Shown piece after piece: positions 1-6,310 of a DNA stretch of 6,592 bases. A program made the translations under genes and the position numbers. This DNA is from Clostridia bacterium. GTDB lineage: Bacteria > Aerophobota > Aerophobia > Aerophobales > AE-B3A. The DNA lies in assembly GCA_009618505.1 (NCBI GenBank), contig WJOQ01000239.1:1-6592 (forward strand), written 5' to 3'. The notes below the pieces were generated by a model. The model did not search any database. It worked only from the letters and a program-made list of their open reading frames with translations, and was not told the DNA's origin. How positions within the stretch are numbered: position 1 is the first letter of the stretch; each line of letters begins with the position of its first letter.

Positions 1-1143
1 ACGCAAAACACGGGGAAAAGTTAAGCCGATTCCTTCGTAGACTTGAACTTGATTGATTCCTTCTGCTTCATATTCTACCGGGTCTTCGATGGTCAGGATA
101 TTCTTGTCCTCAGTATTGAGGGCTCCTATGGCTGCGTAGAGAGAAGTAGATTTCCCACAACTGGTAGGGCCGGTCATAATAATCATTCCGTAAGGTTGAG
201 TAATAGCCTTTTGGTATTTCTCAAGGACATTCTTTTCCAGTCCTAATTTGTCAATAGTCAGGCCCATAAGTTGAGCTTTGTCGAAGAGACGAAGCACTAC
301 TTTTTCTCCATAACTGGTAGGTATGGTGGAGACACGAAAATCTATATCTCTGCGATATGCTTTGACTCGGAATCTACCATCCTGGGGCAGTCGGCGCTCG
401 GCAATGTTCATTTCGGAAAGGATTTTTATGCGCGAGACAATAGCATTTTGCACCTTTTTGGGGAAGGAAGTCATAGGATAGAGAATACCATCAATTCTAT
501 ATCTGACTCGTAGTTTTTTAGAAAAAGGCTCAATGTGGATATCACTAGCCCTAGCCCTGATAGCTCGAGAAAGGATTAAGTTGACTATCCTGATAATAGG
601 CGCTTCTTCAGCTTGTTTTACCAGTTTGTCCAGATTTATAGATTCTCGTTCAGTAACTACTTTTTCTATTTCTTTTGCTCCTGCCTCTTTTGAATCACTA
701 ACTTCAGTAACCGAGTAATAATCCCCAATTACCTGTTCGATTTCAGAAGGTGTGCAGACAATAGTCTCAATATGACAGCCGGTGGTAGCCTTTAAATCGT
801 CAATCACTAAAACATCCAGAGGATTAGATGTAGCCACAGTGAGTGTTTTTCCGGATTTAGACAGGGGGACTACCTTGTTTCTTCTGATTATTTTCTCAGG
901 AACGGTTTCCATTATTTCGGGGTCTAGTTTATAATTGGTGAGCTTCATATGAGGGATTCCTAACTGCTTGGCTAGTCCTATTACTACCTGCTCTTCAGTA
1001 ACTAATCCTAATTTAACAAAAATTTCCGAGAAATTTCCTCCGTTTTCCTTCTGGTAATGTTCAGCTTTTTCTATATCTTTTTCAGTAATGAATTTCTCTT
1101 TAAAAAGGACAGTCTCCAGACTTACTCTATTTGTTTTTGCCAT
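1..1143 (-). CDS. pilB: PilB/GspE family type IV pilus or type II secretion ATPase (partial, C-terminus beyond window)
   Basis: The 381 codons visible run off the left edge; family members are usually about 560 residues, so roughly two thirds is present. This cytoplasmic hexameric ATPase powers pilin (PilB) or pseudopilin (GspE) assembly. Seen: an N-terminal MshEN-like domain (about residues 20-140, with LGLVTEEQV at 45-53), then the N2 ATPase domain with ASDIHIE (199-205), RYRIDG (214-219) and LPQDGR (252-257). The Walker A loop is GPTSCGKST (325-333), and the Asp box region TIEDPVEYE (351-359) is followed by GINQVQV. Walker B, the His box and any tetracysteine zinc motif are outside the window. 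The ATG at 1143 follows a GAGG Shine-Dalgarno, and a strong promoter lies upstream. PilB is favoured over GspE on overall similarity, but the two cannot be separated without neighbours. The Walker A has SC where GS is usual. Confidence 0.93.
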   Translation of the reverse strand, partial: MAKTNRVSLETVLFKEKFITEKDIEKAEHYQKENGGNFSEIFVKLGLVTEEQVVIGLAKQLGIPHMKLTNYKLDPEIMETVPEKIIRRNKVVPLSKSGKTLTVATSNPLDVLVIDDLKATTGCHIETIVCTPSEIEQVIGDYYSVTEVSDSKEAGAKEIEKVVTERESINLDKLVKQAEEAPIIRIVNLILSRAIRARASDIHIEPFSKKLRVRYRIDGILYPMTSFPKKVQNAIVSRIKILSEMNIAERRLPQDGRFRVKAYRRDIDFRVSTIPTSYGEKVVLRLFDKAQLMGLTIDKLGLEKNVLEKYQKAITQPYGMIIMTGPTSCGKSTSLYAAIGALNTEDKNILTIEDPVEYEAEGINQVQVYEGIGLTFPRVLR

Positions 1144-1161
1144 TTTCTTTGCCTCAAGACG

Positions 1162-1194
1162 AAAAACGATTCTTCCCCCCGGCGAGGGAAGAAT
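1162..1194 (-). terminator. Terminator-like hairpin in the pilB leader (possible attenuator)
   Basis: A 9-bp perfect stem, ATTCTTCCC (1169-1177) with GGGAAGAAT (1186-1194), has an 8-nt G+C-rich loop. Read on the minus strand it is followed by CG and then five T residues (1166-1162). It lies between the predicted transcription start (near 1213) and the pilB start codon, about 25 nt upstream of the ATG. The structure resembles an intrinsic terminator inside a short leader, so attenuation or mRNA stabilisation is possible. The T-run is short and begins two bases after the stem, which weakens the termination reading. Confidence 0.5.
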
Positions 1195-1219
1195 GGATTC
1201 TCTCTGGTTTGATGCTCAC

Positions 1220-1248
1220 ATTATATAGGCTGAAGTTAAACTTGTCAA
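1220..1248 (-). promoter_or_regulatory. Consensus sigma-70-type promoter for pilB
   Basis: On the minus strand a perfect -35 box TTGACA (1248-1243) is separated by 17 bp from a perfect -10 box TATAAT (1225-1220). Transcription would start near 1213 and give a leader of about 70 nt before the pilB ATG at 1143. A perfect 12/12 match with optimal spacing makes a real housekeeping promoter very likely. Its strength suggests that control is exerted elsewhere, for example by the overlapping inverted repeat or the leader hairpin. Confidence 0.85.
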
Positions 1249-1274
1249 AGAATTATTGAAGAGAATAATTCTTT
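1247..1274. promoter_or_regulatory. 11-bp inverted repeat over the pilB -35 box (candidate operator)
   Basis: Arms AAAGAATTATT (1247-1257) and AATAATTCTTT (1264-1274) are exact reverse complements separated by GAAGAG. The inner end of the repeat overlaps the last two bases of the pilB -35 box, and the rest extends upstream of it. That position suits a dimeric repressor, or an activator contacting RNA polymerase. As a hairpin it is almost entirely A/T and has no long T-run, so a terminator is less likely. No regulator gene is visible nearby, and the protein that would bind is unknown. Confidence 0.45.
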
Positions 1275-1590
1275 CCCGTCCAAACTGGACAATATTGTTC
1301 ATATCTCTCCTGCCTGGGTCATATGTGTTGAGCTCGCAGCAAAGGTTTGAAAGCAAGATCAGCAGAGATATTCTGAAAGCTCAAAAGGTGATTCTGGTAA
1401 AAGATCACTAACTTATATAGATTGTAGGCAAATTTTGTGCCATATGTGTAAAAAGCAAGAAACGCTGCAAGGGTTAACAGAAAAAGTTTTTAATTGCTCT
1501 GGGAACTCTCTACATAAGCAGATTGTGTTCAATGTCTTCCCCTGGATTTAGATTGGGCTTTGCCATGGAAGAATAATGGCAGGTTGAGTA
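1275..1590. other. Intergenic region without a supportable gene
   Basis: About 316 bp with no convincing coding region on either strand and no tRNA or rRNA features. Seen: a small inverted repeat GTCCA-AAC-TGGAC (1278-1290); an 8-bp inverted repeat ATATCTCT (1301-1308) with AGAGATAT (1364-1371); two copies of CATATGTGT (1320-1328 and 1441-1449); and TGCCAT (1561-1566) with ATGGCA (1576-1581). A weak plus-strand promoter-like pair, TTGAAA (1347-1352) and TATTCT (1369-1374) with 16-bp spacing, could start a transcript running toward the hairpin at 1591. The stretch may be a degraded gene, a long regulatory region or a small RNA locus; none can be asserted. Confidence 0.5.
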
Positions 1591-1638
1591 TCCTTTGTTT
1601 AGGATTGGACATTTTTATCCAAACGAAAAGGAATTTTT
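1591..1638 (+). terminator. Imperfect hairpin plus T-run upstream of queA (candidate terminator)
   Basis: TCCTTTGTTT (1591-1600) pairs with AAAC (1621-1624) and AAAGGA (1627-1632) across a two-base bulge. GGAT (1602-1605) pairs with ATCC (1617-1620) inside, leaving an 11-nt loop. The stem of about 14 bp is followed by A and five T residues (1634-1638). This resembles a plus-strand intrinsic terminator. No recognised gene lies just upstream for it to terminate, so it could end a small RNA, protect queA from upstream transcription, or belong to a queA leader. The A/T-rich stem lowers confidence. Confidence 0.4.
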
Positions 1639-1656
1639 CTTAATCTTTCGCACTTC

Positions 1657-1685
1657 TTGACCGACGGATTTTCCCCTGATAGTCT
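1657..1685 (+). promoter_or_regulatory. Weak candidate promoter for queA-tgt-yajC
   Basis: TTGACC (1657-1662, 5 of 6 to the -35 consensus) is followed after 17 bp by TAGTCT (1680-1685), which matches only three of six -10 positions. It is the best-placed promoter-like pair between the hairpin at 1591-1638 and the queA start at 1713, and would give a leader of about 20 nt. The poor -10 match keeps the call tentative; no preQ1 riboswitch-like sequence was recognised here. Confidence 0.3.
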
Positions 1686-1712
1686 TAAGGTATCCAATGA
1701 AAGGAAGTAAAG

Positions 1713-2750
1713 GTGAGACGGGACGATTTTGACTATTATTTACCCGGAGAGCTTATCGCACAGAGGCCTCTTATGCCCAGGGATAGTTCTCGTCTGTTGA
1801 TATTGCATCGCCATAGAAAACAGATAGAGCACAAGAAATTCCATCAGATAACAGAGTTCTTAAAAAAAGGGGATTTATTGGTTTTGAATAATACCAGAGT
1901 AATTCCAGCAAGACTAAAAGGAAGAAAAAATCAAACCGGAGGAAAGGTGGAAATTTTTCTTTTGAAGAACAAAGGGAGGGGTATATGGGAGTGTTTGTTA
2001 AAGCCAGGCAGAAGGATTAAGGAGGGTACTCAGATCCTTTTTCCCCAAACGGAGATAATAGGGGAGATTGTAAATAAAAGGCAGGGAATAGGAGCTACGG
2101 TTAAGTTTACTCCTCCGGAAAAAGCAGAAGAAGTCTTGACTAAAGTTGGCGAAATTCCCCTTCCTCCTTATATTAAAAGGAAAAGAGGTCCCACCCCTCA
2201 AGATAGAGAAAGATACCAGACCATCTATGCCAGTAAAGATGGTGCTGTGGCTGCTCCTACCGCTGGTCTTCACTTCACTTCCTCTTTACTAGAAAGAATA
2301 AAAAATAAAGGAGTGGGAATAGTTGAAGTTACTCTGCATACAGGATGGGCTAGCTTCAAATCATTGCCCGAAAGAGAAGTAGAAGACAATAGCATCCCAG
2401 AAGAGTATTTCATAATCAGGAAAGATGCTGCAACAGTTATCAATCAGGTTAAGCAAAGGGGAGGTAAGATAGTAACGGTGGGAACAACAACCACCCGGGT
2501 TTTAGAAACACAAGCCAATCAATCGGGAAAAGTTAGTCCAGGTCAAGGCTGGACAAATCTCTTTATTTATCCAGCCTATGAATTCAAATTAACAGAAGCT
2601 CTTCTTACCAACTTTCATATGCCTGAGTCTTCTCTTATTCTTCTAGTATCCGCTTTTGTGGGAAAAGAACGGTTGTTAAGTGCTTATAAAGAAGCAATAA
2701 GGCAGAAGTACCGTTTCTTATCCTTTGGAGACGCCATGCTCATAATTTGA
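1713..2750 (+). CDS. queA: S-adenosylmethionine:tRNA ribosyltransferase-isomerase QueA (GTG start)
   Basis: A full-length 345-residue protein, normal for QueA (about 340-356). The cytoplasmic enzyme transfers and isomerises the ribosyl moiety of S-adenosylmethionine onto preQ1 in tRNA, giving epoxyqueuosine; it acts after Tgt, encoded next. Seen: FDYYLPGELIAQ (6-17), PRDSSRLL (22-29), LNNTRVIPARL (58-68), EIPLPPYIKR (147-156), AVAAPTAGLHFT (178-189), LHTGW (208-212), VGTTTTRVLET (256-266), FIYPAYEF (284-291), LLTNFHMPESSL (297-308) and GDAML (339-343). The GTG at 1713 gives the family-typical N-terminus, is preceded by an AAGGAAG Shine-Dalgarno, and the nearby ATG at 1697 is out of frame. Oddity: residues 225-231 read DNSIPEE where the family usually has an HxMHxE motif, so both conserved histidines appear to be missing. 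The family assignment is nonetheless secure. Confidence 0.95.
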   Translation: MRRDDFDYYLPGELIAQRPLMPRDSSRLLILHRHRKQIEHKKFHQITEFLKKGDLLVLNNTRVIPARLKGRKNQTGGKVEIFLLKNKGRGIWECLLKPGRRIKEGTQILFPQTEIIGEIVNKRQGIGATVKFTPPEKAEEVLTKVGEIPLPPYIKRKRGPTPQDRERYQTIYASKDGAVAAPTAGLHFTSSLLERIKNKGVGIVEVTLHTGWASFKSLPEREVEDNSIPEEYFIIRKDAATVINQVKQRGGKIVTVGTTTTRVLETQANQSGKVSPGQGWTNLFIYPAYEFKLTEALLTNFHMPESSLILLVSAFVGKERLLSAYKEAIRQKYRFLSFGDAMLII

Positions 2751-2760
2751 CTTTCCCGCT

Positions 2761-2838
2761 GTATATGGTATGTTAAATAGCGTATAGCGTATATCGTATA
2801 TCGTATTGCGCAATACGCATCACGCACGACGCAATACG
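2761..2838. repeat. Heptamer repeat array (GTATTGC type) inverting at a 16-bp palindrome
   Basis: The queA-tgt gap divides into eleven 7-bp units in constant phase from 2761. There are seven units on the GTATAGC/GTATATC/GTATTGC theme (the second and third degenerate), then four in inverted orientation: GCAATAC, GCATCAC, GCACGAC, GCAATAC. The switch point forms the perfect palindrome CGTATTGCGCAATACG (2802-2817). TCGTATTGCG (2801-2810) can also pair with CGCAATACGA (2830-2839) over a 19-nt loop, placing a hairpin five bases before the tgt Shine-Dalgarno. No T-run follows, so it is not an intrinsic terminator. From memory, similar heptamer tracts recur between genes in some uncultured-phylum genomes; their role is unknown. 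Confidence 0.75.
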
Positions 2839-2853
2839 AAAATAGGTGAGTGA

Positions 2854-3966
<1,113 letters not shown>

Positions 3967-3979
3967 GAAAATAAATGAC

Positions 3980-3986
3980 AGGAGGT
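3980..3986 (+). promoter_or_regulatory. Strong Shine-Dalgarno for yajC
   Basis: A full AGGAGGT core sits five bases ahead of the yajC ATG. It is the best ribosome-binding site in the cluster and contrasts with the GTG and TTG starts of queA and tgt, suggesting more efficient translation of yajC from the shared message. Confidence 0.8.
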
Positions 3987-3990
3987 TTAT

Positions 3991-4308
3991 ATGTGGGCAG
4001 TAGCGTTAGCTAGTAACGGAGAGGCAGCAGCACCGGCTGGGCTGGGAGGTATATTTGGAGCTCTTATGCCCCTTATGCTGATTTTCGTAATCTTCTATTT
4101 TCTTCTTATTCTCCCTCAGAGAAAAAAACAGAAGGCACATACGGAGATGGTGAAGAATTTGAAGAATGGCGATAAGGTAATTACTACCGGTGGAGTTTAC
4201 GGGACAATTAGCAGAATCAAGGGAAACTACGTAGAAATAGAAATAGCCAGTCAGATCAAGATAAGAGTCCAGAGAAGTTGTGTTTCTCAATTAAGGAGAG
4301 AAGAATAG
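3991..4308 (+). CDS. yajC: Sec translocon accessory subunit YajC
   Basis: A 105-residue single-pass membrane protein of normal YajC length. YajC associates with SecDF and the SecYEG translocon; its exact role is modest and not fully defined. Seen: a short Ala/Gly-rich N-terminus, one transmembrane helix (about residues 21-41) ending in the family motif LPQRKKQK (41-48), then the soluble domain with LKNGDKVITTGGVYGTI (57-73) and KIRVQRSCVSQL (90-101). It follows tgt by 24 bp, completing the common queA-tgt-yajC order. In many bacteria secD and secF come next, but here the downstream gene is convergent, so SecDF, if encoded, is elsewhere. Its last 18 bp overlap the 3' end of the opposing ppiD-like gene. 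Confidence 0.93.
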   Translation: MWAVALASNGEAAAPAGLGGIFGALMPLMLIFVIFYFLLILPQRKKQKAHTEMVKNLKNGDKVITTGGVYGTISRIKGNYVEIEIASQIKIRVQRSCVSQLRREE

Positions 4309-6183
4309 GCTAGAGTTATCAACTATTTTTGCTTTTTCCCATATTTGTTGTAGCCAGAGATTGAGAGTTTGTTCTCTTCTTTGAGAGAGGAAATTTTTCT
4401 TGAATTCTTCTTTTTGCTCAGAGAAATTATCCAGAAAAAGCTCTCTTGTATTTAATTCTAGTATGTAATATCCGAAGAGAAGGTCTAAGGGTTTGCTTAT
4501 TTCTCCTTCTTTCAAGGAAAAAGCAGTCTCTATAAATTGCTGTCTATCTTCGGAACTCATTCCTTCTACCCAATCTGTACGCTTGAGAGATTCTAAGTTA
4601 TTATATTCCAGGTCTAGTTTTGTGCTCAAGATAGATAGGTCTTCTTCTTTTGCCTCTATTGCTATTTGGTTTGCTATATCCTCGCCGATTTCTTTACTCT
4701 TTTTTTCGATTAGTTTTTCCTCTGTCTTTTCAGCTACATGCTCCAGGAGGGGGATAAAAGAAGACTCTCTCTCTTTTAGTTTTAATAGACAATATCCTTC
4801 TAGAAGTTCTAGAACAGAACTAATTTCTTCTGCTTTAAGAGAAAAGGCTATTTGATTAAATTGAGGTAGCCATCCTAAACCTTCAATTTCTTTTCCATTA
4901 GCGAAAAAAGGTGTAGTATTACTTCTGTCTGGATATTCCCTTATGTATTCTTCAAAACTAGTGCTTTTCTCTTCTATTTCTTTCCTGATATTATTTGCCT
5001 CTTCTTGAGCTAAAGCTTTGCTTTTCTCATCTTTCCACATTTGCTTGAGTGTTTCTTCTACCTCCTGAAAGGGTTTGACATAACTGGCCTTTATTCCAGT
5101 TAACTTAATTAAATGATAGCCAAAAGGAGTCTTTACTATTTCGTTTACATCTCCTACTTTTTCCAGGGAGAAGACCGCCTCACTGAAAGAGGGAATCATC
5201 TCATAATAGGTGAAGAATTCTAAGTCTCCCCCTTTTTCGGCTGAAGCAGAATCTTGGGAATATTCCTTGGCCAGCGTAGCAAAGTCAGCCCCTCCCTTTA
5301 GTTCTTTTTCTATTTCTTCTATTTTTTCTTTTGCTTTTTCATCATCGTCTGGATTGGCCGTATCAGCTATTTGAATCAGGATATGACTGGCTCTTCTTTC
5401 TTCCGCGATACTAAAGTAGGATAGATTTTCCTGGTAGTAACTTTCCAGCTCTTCTTTGCTAACTTCACTTATTTTGTCAGCGAAATCATCAGGCTTTATC
5501 AGGATATAATCCACCTTTACTTTCTCAGGGACTCTGAAATCTTCTTTGTATTCCTGGTAGTATTCCTGCAATTCCTCTTTTGTGACCTCTATTCCATCTT
5601 TATGCTTTTCAGGTTTTACAACAACATAGGAGACTCCTATTCTTTCGTTTTGCGTTATCCAATCGTTTTTTAGCTCTTCCTCAGTTGCTGCTGTACTGCT
5701 TTTAATCGCTTGAGTAAGCTTGTTTATAGCCAGCTGTTTTTTGATATCTTCTTCTACTTCAGAATAGAGAATGTGCCGATATTCAAGGAATCTCATAAAG
5801 GCTTCCTGGGAGCCAAAGGGTCTCATTGTTTCCCTAACTGCTTCGTTTAGTTCCTCTTGACTGACCTTGATTTCTGCCTTTTTGGTCTCTTGCCAGAGAA
5901 GCTCGTTTTTTACCATCTCCACTAAAACCTGAGACTTTAGATATTGCTCCAATTGAGGAGAAATCTCTTCTTGAAGCTGCTCCCGATATCTTGCGTATAC
6001 ATCTTGATAGACTTGAAGGAAATCCTGATAGGAGATAGCAGCACCATTCACCTCAACTAGCGATTCTTGGCTTTCTCCTTGAAAGGCAGAGCGTCCATAC
6101 ATAAAAGCAATAGAGGCTATGAACGCTATAGCGATTATCCATACTCCTGGCTTAATGAAATTTCTCAAGTCTTGCATTAACAC
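4291..6183 (-). CDS. ppiD: PpiD-like membrane-anchored parvulin peptidyl-prolyl isomerase/chaperone
   Basis: 630 residues with the size and layout of E. coli PpiD (623). Such proteins sit at the exit of the Sec translocon and help fold secreted proteins. Seen: a short N-terminus, one transmembrane helix (about 13-30), then a periplasmic SurA_N-like region starting VEVNGAAIS (43-51). The parvulin rotamase domain (about 263-363) runs from RASHILI (264-270) through KGGDLEFF (317-324) to FGYHLIKL (354-361). His267 and His357, at the usual active-site histidine positions, are both present, unlike the degenerate E. coli PpiD domain. Motifs of the AFSL...GY type recur at 446-469 and 554-577, suggesting two degenerate parvulin-like segments. 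The protein is Glu/Lys-rich and probably strongly helical. GTG at 6183 lies 7 nt from GGGGAG; the in-frame ATG at 6177 would be 13 nt away, so GTG is preferred. Other SurA/PrsA-type names would be possible, but the anchor and layout favour PpiD. Confidence 0.88.
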   Translation of the reverse strand: MLMQDLRNFIKPGVWIIAIAFIASIAFMYGRSAFQGESQESLVEVNGAAISYQDFLQVYQDVYARYREQLQEEISPQLEQYLKSQVLVEMVKNELLWQETKKAEIKVSQEELNEAVRETMRPFGSQEAFMRFLEYRHILYSEVEEDIKKQLAINKLTQAIKSSTAATEEELKNDWITQNERIGVSYVVVKPEKHKDGIEVTKEELQEYYQEYKEDFRVPEKVKVDYILIKPDDFADKISEVSKEELESYYQENLSYFSIAEERRASHILIQIADTANPDDDEKAKEKIEEIEKELKGGADFATLAKEYSQDSASAEKGGDLEFFTYYEMIPSFSEAVFSLEKVGDVNEIVKTPFGYHLIKLTGIKASYVKPFQEVEETLKQMWKDEKSKALAQEEANNIRKEIEEKSTSFEEYIREYPDRSNTTPFFANGKEIEGLGWLPQFNQIAFSLKAEEISSVLELLEGYCLLKLKERESSFIPLLEHVAEKTEEKLIEKKSKEIGEDIANQIAIEAKEEDLSILSTKLDLEYNNLESLKRTDWVEGMSSEDRQQFIETAFSLKEGEISKPLDLLFGYYILELNTRELFLDNFSEQKEEFKKNFLSQRREQTLNLWLQQIWEKAKIVDNSSLFFSP

Positions 6184-6190
6184 AGAACTT

Positions 6191-6196
6191 CTCCCC
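6191..6196 (-). promoter_or_regulatory. Shine-Dalgarno deciding the ppiD start
   Basis: GGGGAG on the minus strand lies 7 nt before GTG (6183-6181) and 13 nt before the next in-frame ATG (6177-6175). Normal spacing supports initiation at GTG, adding two residues to the short N-terminal tail. Confidence 0.6.
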
Positions 6197-6232
6197 TTTT
6201 ACATACTTTGTTCCATTATTATGTTGAGTCAT

Positions 6233-6260
6233 ATTATACATTTTCCCCCAAGTTTGGCAA
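6233..6260 (-). promoter_or_regulatory. Promoter for the ppiD-like gene
   Basis: On the minus strand TTGCCA (6260-6255, 5 of 6) and TATAAT (6238-6233, 6 of 6) are 16 bp apart. Transcription would begin near 6226, leaving a leader of about 43 nt that contains the GGGGAG ribosome-binding site. Its -35 box is only 15 bp from that of the divergent mreB promoter, so polymerase binding at one may interfere with the other. Confidence 0.75.
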
Positions 6261-6280
6261 ATTTCTTGATATTTCTTGAC
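6261..6280. repeat. Tandem 10-bp repeat between the divergent promoters
   Basis: ATTTCTTGAT (6261-6270) is followed directly by ATTTCTTGAC (6271-6280), one mismatch in ten. The second copy contributes TTGAC of the mreB -35 box, while the first offers an alternative TTGATA. One helical turn of spacing fits a tandem protein-binding site or a slipped duplication; no function is shown. Confidence 0.5.
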
Positions 6281-6304
6281 TTTTGTTTCCTGCCTTATTA
6301 TAAT
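6276..6304 (+). promoter_or_regulatory. Near-consensus promoter for mreB, predicted leaderless start
   Basis: TTGACT (6276-6281, 5 of 6) and TATAAT (6299-6304, 6 of 6) are separated by 17 bp. Only six bases (GAGCCT) lie between the -10 box and the mreB ATG at 6311, so the expected transcription start falls at or within a base or two of that ATG. No Shine-Dalgarno is visible upstream. Confidence 0.75.
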
Positions 6305-6310
6305 GAGCCT

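Noticed and set aside
43..718. Plus-strand reading frames of 61-80 codons
   Set aside because: They lie opposite the PilB/GspE gene, whose minus-strand translation carries clear ATPase motifs; these are antisense shadows.
1256..1411. 51-codon plus-strand reading frame (TTG start) with a basic N-terminus and a hydrophobic stretch
   Set aside because: There is no Shine-Dalgarno, the start is TTG, it overlaps the inverted repeat above the pilB promoter, and I recognise no similarity. It is most likely a chance open frame.
1444..1551. Short plus-strand ATG frame of about 35 codons in the gap before queA
   Set aside because: There is no ribosome-binding site, no recognisable motif and the length is expected by chance; overlapping frames of similar size exist on the minus strand.
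1600..1712. preQ1 riboswitch upstream of queA
   Set aside because: Queuosine genes are often controlled this way, but I found neither a class I core (CUA/ACCC loop with an A-rich tail) nor another arrangement I could support.
1697..1732. 11-codon ATG frame overlapping the queA start (possible leader peptide)
   Set aside because: It lies out of frame with queA, and its AAGG at 1687-1690 is a weak ribosome-binding site. No regulatory codon pattern is visible, so there is no reason to call it a leader peptide.
2761..2838. CRISPR array or transposon end at the heptamer repeats
   Set aside because: Units are 7 bp with no spacers, so it is not CRISPR. There is no transposase and no target-site duplication that I can identify.
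4309..4350. Intrinsic terminator after yajC (AGTT-ATC-AACT followed by T-rich sequence)
   Set aside because: The stem is only four base pairs and lies inside the opposing ppiD coding sequence; it is too weak to call.
4493..4855. 120-codon plus-strand frame rich in Ser/Phe
   Set aside because: It is antisense to the Glu/Lys-rich ppiD coding sequence; Ser/Phe richness is what the complement of Glu/Lys codons produces.
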